Part shown: positions 40,605 to 49,441 of the stretch, one piece after another
How positions within the stretch are numbered: the stretch's first letter is position 1
Layout of the letters: every line of letters begins with the position of its first letter
Source: Anaerolineales bacterium
GTDB taxonomy: Bacteria > Chloroflexota > Anaerolineae > Anaerolineales > Villigracilaceae
Direction: 5' to 3'
Length of the DNA: 64,000 bases
NCBI GenBank assembly: GCA_016744335.1
Contig: JADGEO010000003.1
Span: 1-64,000, forward strand
Program-made: the position numbers and the translations under genes
The notes under the pieces: model-generated
Database searches by the model: none
Seen by the model: only the letters and a program-made list of their open reading frames with translations
Told to the model about the DNA's origin: nothing

Positions 40605-41290
40605 TATTCCTCCGTGAAAATCGGTTCAAACTCTCCTAGAACGGGAATGGGGTGAGTGATATATAAATCTACAAATGCGCTTAGGGTGGCGAGGGTTTCG
40701 CGTGTATTCCAGTATACTCTAGAACGCTTGAGATAGGTGCGCCTGTCGCCGTTGATGCCGGTGCTTTCTACGCCGAGTGCATCGCAAATATAGAGGGCGC
40801 GTGAAAGGTGAAATTCTTGGGTGACGAGGATGGCGGAATCTAAGCCAAAAATTTCTTTGGCACGGTAGCAGGTATCGTAGGTGCGTCTGCCTGCAAAGTC
40901 TAGTACGATGTCATTTTCTGGGACACCTAACTCGATAGCGTAGTTTTTCATGGCGGTCGGTTCATCGTAATCTATGAAGCGATTGTCGCCGCTCATCAAT
41001 AATTTCTCAACTTTTCCTGCAAAATATAATTCTGCGCCAGCTTGGATTCGGTCTCTCAAGACTGGGGTTGGGGTGCCATCTCTCCATAAGCCTGCGCCGA
41101 AGACGATTGCGGCACGTTCGGCTGGGATGTCTTTTATTTCGTAGACGCGTCCTTTGCTATGGATGGCTGTGGTAAGGCGCGCTATGAGGAGCAGGGTCGC
41201 GCCGCTAATAGCGAGTATGAAAAGGAGTTTGATGAGCATGATGAGAATACGTTTTGTATAAGAGAGTATTTTCTTGATTGTGTTTAACAT
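40604..41290 (-). CDS. SanA/YdcF-like (DUF218) membrane protein
   Basis: One N-terminal membrane helix (about residues 15-40) and a DUF218 domain outside the membrane. Family marks: AAIVFGAGLWRDGTPTPVLRDRIQAGAELY, LLMSGDNRFIDYDEPTAMKNYAIELGVP, TYDTCYRAKEIFG and LVTQEFHLSRALYICDALG. SanA relatives affect envelope permeability and vancomycin tolerance. No strong ribosome site helps to decide between the first ATG and one 17 codons later. It is coupled to the HD-domain gene. Confidence 0.87.
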   Translation of the reverse strand: MLNTIKKILSYTKRILIMLIKLLFILAISGATLLLIARLTTAIHSKGRVYEIKDIPAERAAIVFGAGLWRDGTPTPVLRDRIQAGAELYFAGKVEKLLMSGDNRFIDYDEPTAMKNYAIELGVPENDIVLDFAGRRTYDTCYRAKEIFGLDSAILVTQEFHLSRALYICDALGVESTGINGDRRTYLKRSRVYWNTRETLATLSAFVDLYITHPIPVLGEFEPIFTEE

Positions 41291-41405
41291 TGCGGCATTT
41301 TACCATTTTTTGTGGGGTGATAAGGGGGGCAAAAGGCAGGAAGATGTTAGTTGAGGGCTGGCAAGTTGAAAACGCGCGCGGCGCGGTTTTTCATCCCATA
41401 AAAAA

Positions 41406-41442
41406 TAAAAACGGGCGCATTTTTGAAAATGCGCCCGTTCTG
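41406..41442 (-). terminator. Intrinsic terminator of the phn-type operon
   Basis: A 14-pair stem AACGGGCGCATTTT/AAAATGCGCCCGTT followed on the minus strand by a T-rich tract. It lies 45 bases beyond the permease stop. On its two sides lie fragments of dispersed repeats (CAAGTTGAAAACGCGCG and CGCCGAGGACGGCGG). Confidence 0.85.
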
Positions 41443-41483
41443 TGTTCTTCTGCCGCCGAGGACGGCGGCTAGAGCGGGGGTGG

Positions 41484-43307
41484 TTAGACGAATTTCTCTC
41501 GAATTACAGAGGAAATATAATCCATTGAGGCAACGACTACGGCGATGGCGAGCATTTGCGCGCTGGCGGCACGATAATCGAGGAGATTGATGTTTTGGCT
41601 GAGAAGGAAGCCAATACCACCGCCGCCAACGAAACCAATAATGGTGGACATACGCACGTTGATATCCCAGCGGTACATGGTGAAAGAGATATAGGGTGGG
41701 ATAATTTGTGGTACAACGGCGTAGATGATGGTCTGGATTTGATTTGCGCCAGTTGCCTGCACCGCTTCGATTGGACCCGCCGAGATGCTCTCTACTTGCT
41801 CTGAGTAGAGTTTGGCAAGAGCGGCGACAGTGTGCAATGCCAGAGCCAGTGAGCCAGCAAATGGACCAATTCCAACCCAAATTACGGCGATGATTGCCAT
41901 TACGAGCGGCTCGACTGAACGCGTCCCGTTTAGGATGGTGCGGGTGATGGTGTAGATGATCAAACCCGTTGGCATGGCTTTTTTAGCGGTTGTGGTGAGG
42001 GCTAAGAGTAGACCTAACGAGCCACCAACTGCGCCTGGAATATAGAAAGTTTTGACCGGGTTGCCGATTTGGTAGAACCATTCTACGCCTGCGCCAAATA
42101 TAGCAAAAATGGCCGCACCGGCAAGGGATGCGGCAACGATATTGACCAATTTGACTTGTGCGGCGGGCATATTATCGCTGATGCGTTGCCCGATTTTGCT
42201 CAACATGCTACCTACAAATGCGCCGAAGAAAATGGCGATTATGCCGGGGGTGAGCATGACGATAATTTCGCCAACTTGAAACATGAAGTTTGGCAAGAAA
42301 CCTAAAGCGCCTAGTGGCTCAATTAGAGCAGCACCGATGGCTCGGAAAGAGATCCCGAAAAGGATTAAGAAGGCAATACCAGAAAGAGCTGTTCCTGTTA
42401 TAGAGGCGATGCGTTTGCCCAAGCTGGGAGCTTCAGAATCGTCTGCGGTAATGCTCCAGCGTAAAACTGCATAAAGTAACCCGAAACTAAGTATTGCTCC
42501 GACTAGACTAAATAAAAGGCTCTCATTGATGGGTGTAAATAGAACCAACAGCCATTTTGTGATTTGAGAACCAATCCACATGCCGATGAGCCAACCAATA
42601 ATCGAAAATGCAACACTGGTCAGTGGGCTGGTATTTTCTACCATCAAGTTGCGGGCGGCGATAAAACTGGTTGGGATTGCGATCAATGTACCAATCGTGG
42701 TTGCCAACAAGGCGATGAAAATGGTTTCTATGATTTTGTCCCAAGTGGCAATCGCGTTATCCGACCACATCGGCGCACCGATATTTGTGCGTACCGTTGC
42801 ACGAATAGCTTGCGCTTCAGCTACAGGTTGACGATTTGGTACTTCAACCTCGTAGATAAAATAACCATTTTCGTCTGCTTGGAATTTCTCTAATTGTTTC
42901 TTAACGCCGCTGGCGGTGATAAAGTTGAGCGGTCCCTGTACATAAGCTGGGAAATTGTATCCTTCAACTGTAACCGTCTCACCAGCTGCACCACAGATGG
43001 CAGACGCTGTGATATAAGGCTCGCTAGAAGCATTATCTGGTAAAGAAGGTGTTTCACCATCAGGACAAGGCAAATAGAAGGGAATATCAACATCTAATTC
43101 AGCAGTTTCGTACTCCACCAAATCAGGATGCGCCAAAGCGCGCAAGACACGCGTCAGCGAAGTCATGCGGACTTCGTCGCGGGTGGTGCCAAAATCTACG
43201 GCAGTAACTTGGAAGGCGTAAGCGAAAATGATTAATCCAAGGACAACCAATATCCCCTTGCTAATTGATTTCTTGAGTGATTTATTATTGTTATTATTAT
43301 TTTCCAT
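41484..43307 (-). CDS. phnE: PhnE-like ABC permease with extra periplasmic and membrane regions
   Basis: Permease of the phosphonate/phosphite importer type, but 607 residues against about 270 usually. After helix 1 comes an extracytoplasmic domain of about 150 residues (SEPYITASAICGAAGETVTVEG, IPT/TIG-like). Then follow the first permease helices (ETIFIALLATTIGTLIAIPTSFIAARNL), about 200 residues of added membrane helices, and the coupling EAA loop EAVQATGANQIQTIIYAVVPQIIPP. It ends with DYISSVIREKFV as in other PhnE proteins. Third gene of the SBP-ATPase-permease operon. The first residues (NNNNNNK) are a small homopolymer. Confidence 0.85.
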   Translation of the reverse strand: MENNNNNNKSLKKSISKGILVVLGLIIFAYAFQVTAVDFGTTRDEVRMTSLTRVLRALAHPDLVEYETAELDVDIPFYLPCPDGETPSLPDNASSEPYITASAICGAAGETVTVEGYNFPAYVQGPLNFITASGVKKQLEKFQADENGYFIYEVEVPNRQPVAEAQAIRATVRTNIGAPMWSDNAIATWDKIIETIFIALLATTIGTLIAIPTSFIAARNLMVENTSPLTSVAFSIIGWLIGMWIGSQITKWLLVLFTPINESLLFSLVGAILSFGLLYAVLRWSITADDSEAPSLGKRIASITGTALSGIAFLILFGISFRAIGAALIEPLGALGFLPNFMFQVGEIIVMLTPGIIAIFFGAFVGSMLSKIGQRISDNMPAAQVKLVNIVAASLAGAAIFAIFGAGVEWFYQIGNPVKTFYIPGAVGGSLGLLLALTTTAKKAMPTGLIIYTITRTILNGTRSVEPLVMAIIAVIWVGIGPFAGSLALALHTVAALAKLYSEQVESISAGPIEAVQATGANQIQTIIYAVVPQIIPPYISFTMYRWDINVRMSTIIGFVGGGGIGFLLSQNINLLDYRAASAQMLAIAVVVASMDYISSVIREKFV

Positions 43308-43314
43308 TTTTCAC

Positions 43315-44067
43315 CTACCCAACCCGTTCGGCATCTTTGCCATAAATTTCGCGGAATTTAGCGTCGTCAATCTCAGCCGGGGATCCATCGAACATCATTT
43401 TTCCATCGTTGAGCGCAATGGCACGATCTGCGTATTTGTGCACCAAATCTAAAAAGTGGAGGCTGCATAAAATGGTTACGCCTTGTTCTTTATTGATTTT
43501 CTCAAGATGTTGCATGATTGAGTGCGCTAAAACGGGATCAAGGCTGGCAACCGGTTCGTCAGCGAGAATAATGGCGGGGTTTTGCATCATTGCACGGGCA
43601 ATACCCACACGCTGTTGTTGTCCACCGCTTAATTCATCGGCACGCTGGTGTGCTTTTTCGGCAATCCCAACTCGTTCTAATTCCTTATGAGCATTATCAA
43701 TATCGCTTTTCGAGAATTTGTTGAAAAAAGCCATCGCTGGGTTTGTGTAGCCCAATCGCCCAGAGAGGACATTGGTCAATACCGAAGAGCGGCTTACAAG
43801 ATTGAAATGCTGGAAAACCATGCCGATTTTACGACGGACGGTGCGTAATTCATCATCCGAAGCATTCGTGACGTTCATACCATTCCAAATAATATCGCCT
43901 CCTGTTGGCTCAATGAGTCTGTTGATACAGCGAAGCAAAGTCGATTTTCCTGAGCCGCTTAACCCGATGACGGCAAGAAATTCTCCTTGCTTAACTTCAA
44001 AACTGACATCATCTAGCGCTAAAGGACCACCCTCATATTTCTTTGAAAGATTTTTAATTTCTAGCAT
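43315..44067 (-). CDS. phnC: PhnC-type phosphonate/phosphite ABC ATPase
   Basis: 250-residue ATPase. Walker A GLSGSGKST (about residues 35-43), Q-loop GMVFQHFNLV, signature LSGGQQQRVGIARAM, Walker B AIILADEPVASLD and H-loop CSLHFLDL are all present. The His in SLHFLDLVHKYADRAIAL is typical of the PhnC subgroup. It lies eight bases before the permease start. The substrate-binding gene upstream is separated by a 300-base gap with a terminator, so this pair may have its own promoter or depend on read-through. Confidence 0.93.
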   Translation of the reverse strand: MLEIKNLSKKYEGGPLALDDVSFEVKQGEFLAVIGLSGSGKSTLLRCINRLIEPTGGDIIWNGMNVTNASDDELRTVRRKIGMVFQHFNLVSRSSVLTNVLSGRLGYTNPAMAFFNKFSKSDIDNAHKELERVGIAEKAHQRADELSGGQQQRVGIARAMMQNPAIILADEPVASLDPVLAHSIMQHLEKINKEQGVTILCSLHFLDLVHKYADRAIALNDGKMMFDGSPAEIDDAKFREIYGKDAERVG

Positions 44068-44193
44068 AGGTTTATTCCAATTTTATTGAGCCTCGAAAGG
44101 TTTTATTGAGATTCGTTCTTGATAAGATAATTTTGAAAGTATAAGTTCTGATTTAATTATGGTGTGATTGAAACCTTTCGGGTTTGTTTTGTG

Positions 44194-44303
44194 GGGATGA
44201 AAAACATCGGCTCGCTCTTGGTTTTAGCTTGAGAGCCTTCGACCAACATCTGTTTGGGAGCAACTCCCCAGCCTAAATCAGGAGCGGTGCGGTTTCTTAT
44301 CCC
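44194..44303. repeat. GGATGA-type dispersed repeat (110 bp)
   Basis: GGGATGAAAAAC at the left and TTTCTTATCCC at the right form the ends. The interior holds GACCAACATCTGTTTGGGAG, which matches the centre of the 30.8 kb copy, and an ACTCCCCAGCC segment like CTCCCAGCTTGG. It is located between phnC and the binding-protein gene. Confidence 0.65.
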
Positions 44304-44316
44304 AATTTCTAAAAAT

Positions 44317-44347
44317 ACAGCCCCAGACTAAACTCGTCTGGGGCTGT
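44317..44347 (-). terminator. Intrinsic terminator of the binding-protein gene
   Basis: A 12-pair stem ACAGCCCCAGAC/GTCTGGGGCTGT with a seven-base loop, preceded by AAAAATA, 22 bases past the stop codon. Confidence 0.85.
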
Positions 44348-44368
44348 ATAGGTTTTCAAGCGTGGAGA

Positions 44369-46207
44369 TTACTCGCCAAGATTTTCAAGGGTGATGCCTT
44401 GAGCTTCCATGAGCAAGCGAACGCCATCGAAGTTTTCGTCAAAGATGGGGCCAACGCCACTCCAGTCGTAGAAACTTTCGTTACAGAGAGTTTCTTCACA
44501 AGCATCGGAGCTAACATAAGCGGTAAGAGCGTCTATGACGATCTGTCTCAGGTCTTCGGGGAAATCAGGGGAGAATGACATGGTGTCATTGGGGATTTCG
44601 CCGGAGAGATCTAAGATGCGAACTTTCTGCATTACGTCAGGAGCCTCTTCGCGGATTGCGGCGCGGGCATCAAGCACGCGATACTCACCACAGTAGAGTT
44701 TACCTTCGTCATCCAAGCCACAATCTTCAATCATTTCGTCAGGAATGTCAGGAGCCATATCAACAGTCCAGTTACCTTCGGGCAGCAAAGGAGCACTGAA
44801 GTAGGCGGTAGCAACATCAGCTTCGCCATTATAGACAGCTTTGACAGCTTGTGGGTGACCACCAGCTTCAACAGTATTACCAACGGTGATGCCGAGGTCA
44901 TCAAATATAGCGGAGGGATACAGGAAGCCAGATGTGGAACCAGCGTCAGGATATGCCCAGGTCTTACCTTCGAGATCTGCAAGGGTTTCGATGTCACTAT
45001 CGCGAGCTACGAGGAACTCTGTCCAGTAAACATTCCAGCCATAACGCTCAGAAGCTAAACCAGGTTCTACACCACAAAGTTGGTTAGCAAGTGCATAACC
45101 CATTGCAGGGATGAAGCCAATGGTGTCTTCGGGGGAAGCACACATAGCTTCGATTGTTGCGGCGTAAGAAGTGGGGACACTGGCTTCATAATAGAGACCT
45201 GTGGCTTCGTGCAATGCTTCTTCAATTAAATCGCCACCAGCAATCATGAAATCAACATCCACAGAGGGGACGAAGAGAACTTGAATGGGGTTTTCTTCGG
45301 AGCCAATATCACTAGAAGCTTCTTCACCTTCTTCGGCTGGGAAGAGGTCATCATAAGTAACATCGAAATCTGCACCGAAGTATTTTGCATTAACTTCTTC
45401 GAGGAAGCCATTTTTCATTAATTCTTCTAATGCGGCATCAACAGGTTCAGCTAAGTCACTACCGAGTGGGTAGATGAAGCCAAGTTGGTCACTGGAAAGT
45501 GAATCGCCTACGAGTTTAAGGTCTTGGGAGTTTTCGCCCAAGTAGCCTTGACCAGCGGTTTCGTCCATGATGACGGCATCAATATCGCCAGCAAGCAATG
45601 CTTGTACAGCAAAGGGGAATTGCTCAAAAGCGTTGATACGGTCAGCGTCTAGGTACTTAAGAGCGGTCTCGTAGTTGGTTGTGCCAGTTTGGGTGCCAAG
45701 TTTAAGTTCGGCATCATCAACGATATCTTGAATGCTAGAAATACGATCTTCGTCAGCGCGGACAAGCAAGCGTTGTTCAATAGCAACGTAGCCCATGGAG
45801 AAATCAACGATTTCAGCACGTTCTTCGGTAATGGTAACGCCATCTGCACCAACATCAAATTGACCGTCTGCAACAGCTTGGATCATACCTTCCCAAGCGG
45901 CTTCTTCGTAAACAGGGGTACAATTCAGCAAGTTACAAATCTCGTTCCAAACATCATAATCCCAGCCGGCACCTTCGCCAGTTTCAGGATCAATATAGTT
46001 GAAGGGCAAGTAGGCGTTTTCAATGGTAATGGTTACTTCTTTACCACCAAGATCAGGCAATGCACCTTCTTCTGCGGGGGCTTCGGCTTCAGCGGGGGCT
46101 TCAGCTTCTGGCTCAGGAGCAGGCTCTGGGGTTGCTGGGGAGCAAGCAGACAATACCATTGCGCCTACAACCAATAAAGCAAATAGTACATACGAAACTT
46201 TCTTCAT
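44369..46207 (-). CDS. Fused SBP_bac_3 + PhnD double substrate-binding lipoprotein
   Basis: Lipoprotein (lipobox LSAC near residue 22) with a Pro/Glu/Ala linker and two binding proteins in one chain. Domain 1 (about residues 45-295) is the family 3 amino-acid-binding type: AYLPFNYIDPETGEGAGWDYDVWNEI, FDVGADGVTITEERAEIVDFSMGY, DAVIMDETAG. Domain 2 (about 310-612) is PhnD-like: NPIQVLFVPSVDVDFMIAGGDLIEEAL, FIPAMGYALAN, DLEGKTWAYPDAGSTSGFLYPSAIF and VYNGEADVATAYFSAP. I chose the ATG with an AAAGGAG site 29 codons into the longer frame. Feeds the PhnC/PhnE-type importer downstream. A GGTTGA-N4-TCAACC palindrome lies just upstream. Confidence 0.85.
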   Translation of the reverse strand: MKKVSYVLFALLVVGAMVLSACSPATPEPAPEPEAEAPAEAEAPAEEGALPDLGGKEVTITIENAYLPFNYIDPETGEGAGWDYDVWNEICNLLNCTPVYEEAAWEGMIQAVADGQFDVGADGVTITEERAEIVDFSMGYVAIEQRLLVRADEDRISSIQDIVDDAELKLGTQTGTTNYETALKYLDADRINAFEQFPFAVQALLAGDIDAVIMDETAGQGYLGENSQDLKLVGDSLSSDQLGFIYPLGSDLAEPVDAALEELMKNGFLEEVNAKYFGADFDVTYDDLFPAEEGEEASSDIGSEENPIQVLFVPSVDVDFMIAGGDLIEEALHEATGLYYEASVPTSYAATIEAMCASPEDTIGFIPAMGYALANQLCGVEPGLASERYGWNVYWTEFLVARDSDIETLADLEGKTWAYPDAGSTSGFLYPSAIFDDLGITVGNTVEAGGHPQAVKAVYNGEADVATAYFSAPLLPEGNWTVDMAPDIPDEMIEDCGLDDEGKLYCGEYRVLDARAAIREEAPDVMQKVRILDLSGEIPNDTMSFSPDFPEDLRQIVIDALTAYVSSDACEETLCNESFYDWSGVGPIFDENFDGVRLLMEAQGITLENLGE

Positions 46208-46239
46208 TTTTTTCTCCTTTAAAGAAAAGTGAGTTAACG

Positions 46240-46255
46240 GTTGACTTTTCAACCT
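46240..46255 (-). promoter_or_regulatory. Short palindrome before the binding-protein gene
   Basis: GGTTGA-CTTT-TCAACC, six-base arms, 33 bases before the ATG and thus in the 5' leader. It may be an operator or a leader hairpin; no regulator is linked to it. Confidence 0.3.
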
Positions 46256-46439
46256 TTCAAAATTGATAATAACGTGAAATGCAATAGAAATCAAGGTGAT
46301 ATTTGTTTATAAAATGCTATAATTTATCTTATGCAATACTTATGTAGCACCAGTACACTTATTATGAAATTCAGGTTTCCTTTTTCGATATTCTTATAGA
46401 AAAAGAAAAACACAGCCCCCCTTTTTATAGGAGAAAATC

Positions 46440-47120
46440 ATGAAAAAAAATATAGTCCCCATTATTTTGCTTACCATTGTAGCGGTAGCGGCATATTTTA
46501 TTGTGCTCTCAGTGCAAGAAGGTACAAAGCAAGCTCAAAATGTAGTACAACCTTTCTCCGATGCTAGCAGTGCTATGCAAACTCAAAATGCTTCTATGCA
46601 AACGCAAGTTTCTGATTTATTGCACCCTACTCCCACCATCATTCCCGATCCAGTTACCATCATTCATGATATTCGTGCCCTCGCTCGCTTAGAAACTATT
46701 CAGTATTCTGTAGAAAAAGTCATTACTGCTGAAATTGGGCAGGGGAACTTTGGCTTTCTCTTTGGCGATAAATTGCTTTTCGTAGCGCATGGCGTAGTGA
46801 TTGCCGGTATAGATATGGAAAAACTCGGACCAGAAAATATGAAATTAGAGGGCGATACGCTCTACGTCACCCTCCCGCCCGCCGAGGTTTTCATCGCCAC
46901 CCTTGATAACGCAAAATCTTATGTTTACGACCGTGAAACAGGTGCCCTAACGCATGGAGATACGAACTTAGAAACTACAGCCCGCCAAGCCGCAGAGCAA
47001 GAAATCTACAAAGCCGCAATGGAAGACGGCATCTTGAAACTAGCTCAACAAAACGCCGAGCATTTTCTCGAAAAATTTTTTGAAGCACTTGGTTACGATA
47101 AAGTTGTATTTCTTGGCTAA
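46440..47120 (+). CDS. DUF4230 membrane-anchored protein
   Basis: One N-terminal membrane helix (about residues 5-24), a Gln-rich stretch, and a DUF4230 domain: IHDIRALARLETIQYSVEKVITAE, then LLFVAHGVVIAGIDMEKLG, TLYVTLPPAEVFIATLDN and the C-terminal helix AAEQEIYKAAMEDGILKLAQQNAEHFLEKFFEALGYDKVVF. Length of 226 residues is usual. Function of the family is unknown. TAGGAG precedes the ATG. It is divergent from the binding-protein gene and convergent with the octanoyltransferase gene. Confidence 0.9.
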   Translation: MKKNIVPIILLTIVAVAAYFIVLSVQEGTKQAQNVVQPFSDASSAMQTQNASMQTQVSDLLHPTPTIIPDPVTIIHDIRALARLETIQYSVEKVITAEIGQGNFGFLFGDKLLFVAHGVVIAGIDMEKLGPENMKLEGDTLYVTLPPAEVFIATLDNAKSYVYDRETGALTHGDTNLETTARQAAEQEIYKAAMEDGILKLAQQNAEHFLEKFFEALGYDKVVFLG

Positions 47121-47161
47121 TAATTTCCCAAAGACTTTTGTAGGCAGTTTTTCGTTTTAGC

Positions 47162-47983
47162 TTAAATACGCTCAGTCCAATCTGGATGAGCGTATTTTTT
47201 TTGGATTAATTCACTCGCACGGCTTTTCTCAGTATCGGATAACTCACCAGGTATCAATCTAATTCCTAATACAGATTGGAACGCGCGTGTAAAGGACTTG
47301 CTTGCCGTACCCCAATCCACTTTTCTCCCCAAAGCAAATTCTAATGTGGAGGCACTTGCCGTCAACTTTTGTGCGGCTACCTGACGCGATTTTTCATCTG
47401 AAAAACTTAAGGCTTCGGTGATGCGTGTCAAATCACCAGTTAGGGGCAGTGAGCCATGTTGTAGTACGCCGTCCTTTTGCCGCGCCTGCGCGCTCCCGAT
47501 TAATTTCTTCCCATTTACCGTAATCTCATAAGCCGAAGGAGTCTCAAAGCAGACGGGGTTAGACTGCGAGGAAGACTTCCGTAGTCTCCCAGCAGGGTTC
47601 ATTTCTACATTTGCGCCTAAATCTTCTAGTGCGCTGAGTAATGCTTGAGCAAGATATTGATAGCTTTCTAAAACACTTCCCTTAACATGGGCATTATCTT
47701 TGGGCAGGATAATGGCATAAGTTAATTCATCTGTATGTAAAATAGCGCGCCCACCAGTTGCTCTGCGAACAATATCCCAGCCATTTTCTTTTAGGGCAGG
47801 GATATTGACATCGGCAAAGGCTTGTGTGCGTCCCAAAGATAAGCAGGGTGGATTCCACGCATAAAGTCGCAGGGTGGGGCGCGAACCTTTGCGTACGACA
47901 TTTTCAAGAATAGCTTCATCAACTGCCATATTCCACGCGCCAGTGGCGGGGGGGGATAAAACTAAACGCCAGGTTTCTGTCAT
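47162..47983 (-). CDS. lipM: LipM-like octanoyltransferase (lipoate protein ligase family)
   Basis: Transfers octanoyl from ACP to lipoyl domains (LipM type) or a related lipoyl relay. Family marks: NMAVDEAILE, LRLYAWNPPCLSLGRTQ, IVRRATGGRAILHTDELTYAIILP, and NPVCFETPSAYEITVNGKKLIGSAQARQKDGVLQHGSLPL, in which the Cys before FETPS is where LipM/LipL carry their catalytic Cys. The preferred ATG (MTETWRLV) has GGAG six bases before it; a frame 12 codons longer exists. LipL or LplA function is possible. About 273 residues, normal for LipM. Confidence 0.85.
   Translation of the reverse strand: MTETWRLVLSPPATGAWNMAVDEAILENVVRKGSRPTLRLYAWNPPCLSLGRTQAFADVNIPALKENGWDIVRRATGGRAILHTDELTYAIILPKDNAHVKGSVLESYQYLAQALLSALEDLGANVEMNPAGRLRKSSSQSNPVCFETPSAYEITVNGKKLIGSAQARQKDGVLQHGSLPLTGDLTRITEALSFSDEKSRQVAAQKLTASASTLEFALGRKVDWGTASKSFTRAFQSVLGIRLIPGELSDTEKSRASELIQKKYAHPDWTERI
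47164..47203 (+). terminator. Terminator of the DUF4230 gene lying inside the convergent coding sequence
   Basis: AAATACGCTCA and TGAGCGTATTT pair, followed by a T-run on the plus strand. The stem is also the last codons of the convergent octanoyltransferase gene, so the same bases serve as protein code on one strand and terminator on the other. Confidence 0.75.
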
Positions 47984-48017
47984 TATTGCTCCGATGATGA
48001 CGATAAAAAAAAGCCCC

Positions 48018-48066
48018 AAAAGGGGATCAAGCTCAAAACGCGCCCGTTACGGTTTCTCATCCTAAA
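48018..48066. repeat. Partial GGATGA-type repeat
   Basis: CAAGCTCAAAACGCGCCCG followed by GGTTTCTCATCCT corresponds to the right end of the family. It fills the gap between the octanoyltransferase and histidine kinase genes and touches the kinase stop codon. Confidence 0.45.
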
Positions 48067-49441
48067 TAGGCAACTTAATTATAAATTCGCTTCCTTGTTT
48101 TATTTGGCTTAATACGTAGACTTCTCCCCCGTGTGCGTTGACAATTTCGCGTGTGATTGCCAGCCCTAAGCCCATTCCTTGCGGAAAGCGAGTTTCTCGG
48201 CTACTGCGATAAAAAGAATCGAAAATTTTATCGTGTTCGGCGATGTCAATGCCTAAGCCTGTATCTCGCACGCTGATTTGAATAATAGTGTCTTTTTCTT
48301 GCACTGAAAAAAGAATTTCACCGCCTGCTGGGGTGAATTTGATGGCGTTACTTAGTAAATTGCCAATTGCTTGTGCCATGCGGTCGGAATCTATATTGAG
48401 CGTGGGCAGTGTGGTAGAAATTTCAGTGTGCCATTGTAGATTTTTGCTCTGTGCCTCTGCTTGCCACGGGGGTATTATTGTTGAAAGCCATTCGTTTAGT
48501 TTGGTAGGGTGGCTGGTAATTTCTAGACTGCCAGGAATACGCCCGTGTAATTGGGTTAGGTTATCGAGCAAAGGCTGTAAACGGTTAATTTGGGCAGACA
48601 TGCCGGCTAGTAGTTCCTGACGGAAATCTTGGTCATTATCACCGCCGCGTTGCAGAGCTTGGATGGCGGCTTGTAGCGCGCCTAGAGGGCGACTTAGTTC
48701 ATGAACGATATTGGCGAGTAGGTGGTGGCGGGTTTCTTCGGCTTTTTTTAGGCGTTCAATTGTCGTGTTATAGCCTTTTATTAATGTGCGGAATTCTGTG
48801 GGCCCACGTTCGGGAAGAGACTCTAGGGGGTGCTTTTCGCTGATTTTACCAATTGCTTCGGTTAGGTCCTGTAGGTCACGTCTTAGTGCGTTTGACAACC
48901 AGATGCCAATGCCAATGCCTAGGAACAATTCTCCTACAATAGCAATTAGCAACCAGCGGCGCACCGATGGCAATTGGGCTGTGGCATTATTTACTATTTT
49001 AGAAGCGGTCATTAAGCCTAAAACATGGTTTCTAATATCTACTACAGGGACGATAGCTATAGCTAAATTGTCTCGAATATAAAAATGTTCGGATGTATTG
49101 TTTCGCGGAAGAAGTGAGAACGGGTACTCAGTTTCGGCTGGGCTAATGGTCAGATTGCTCCCCAAAGTTTGCCCATTGGAATCTGAAATGGTTAGCCCAA
49201 TATCTGTTTTGGCAGATTGAGATTCGATGAATAAAGTTCTGTGGGTGTTATTGACAAAAATCTCAGGCTCTTCTGCCGCATTTTTGGCTATTATTACAGC
49301 TTCTTGTTTTAATAAGCTAGAAAATTGGGTAAGAGTTTCTTGAGTTTCGAGCAATCTGTAGAGCGTTAGCCCAAGCAGAGGAGCTACCAATATCCATGGG
49401 ATGATATGCGCGAAAATTAGGCGAGAGCGTAATGTTTTCAT
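48062..49441 (-). CDS. Membrane sensor histidine kinase
   Basis: Two membrane helices (about residues 9-30 and 162-182) enclose an extracytoplasmic sensor of about 130 residues. A HAMP-like linker follows, then HisKA with His247 in NIVHELSRPLGAL. HATPase_c carries the N box NLLSNAIKFTP, the G1 box DTGLGI and the G2 box GMGLGLAI. Its ATG overlaps the stop of the response regulator gene (ATGA). Signal unknown. No nearby gene is an obvious target except the adjacent Bat cluster or the octanoyltransferase gene. Confidence 0.93.
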   Translation of the reverse strand: MKTLRSRLIFAHIIPWILVAPLLGLTLYRLLETQETLTQFSSLLKQEAVIIAKNAAEEPEIFVNNTHRTLFIESQSAKTDIGLTISDSNGQTLGSNLTISPAETEYPFSLLPRNNTSEHFYIRDNLAIAIVPVVDIRNHVLGLMTASKIVNNATAQLPSVRRWLLIAIVGELFLGIGIGIWLSNALRRDLQDLTEAIGKISEKHPLESLPERGPTEFRTLIKGYNTTIERLKKAEETRHHLLANIVHELSRPLGALQAAIQALQRGGDNDQDFRQELLAGMSAQINRLQPLLDNLTQLHGRIPGSLEITSHPTKLNEWLSTIIPPWQAEAQSKNLQWHTEISTTLPTLNIDSDRMAQAIGNLLSNAIKFTPAGGEILFSVQEKDTIIQISVRDTGLGIDIAEHDKIFDSFYRSSRETRFPQGMGLGLAITREIVNAHGGEVYVLSQIKQGSEFIIKLPI

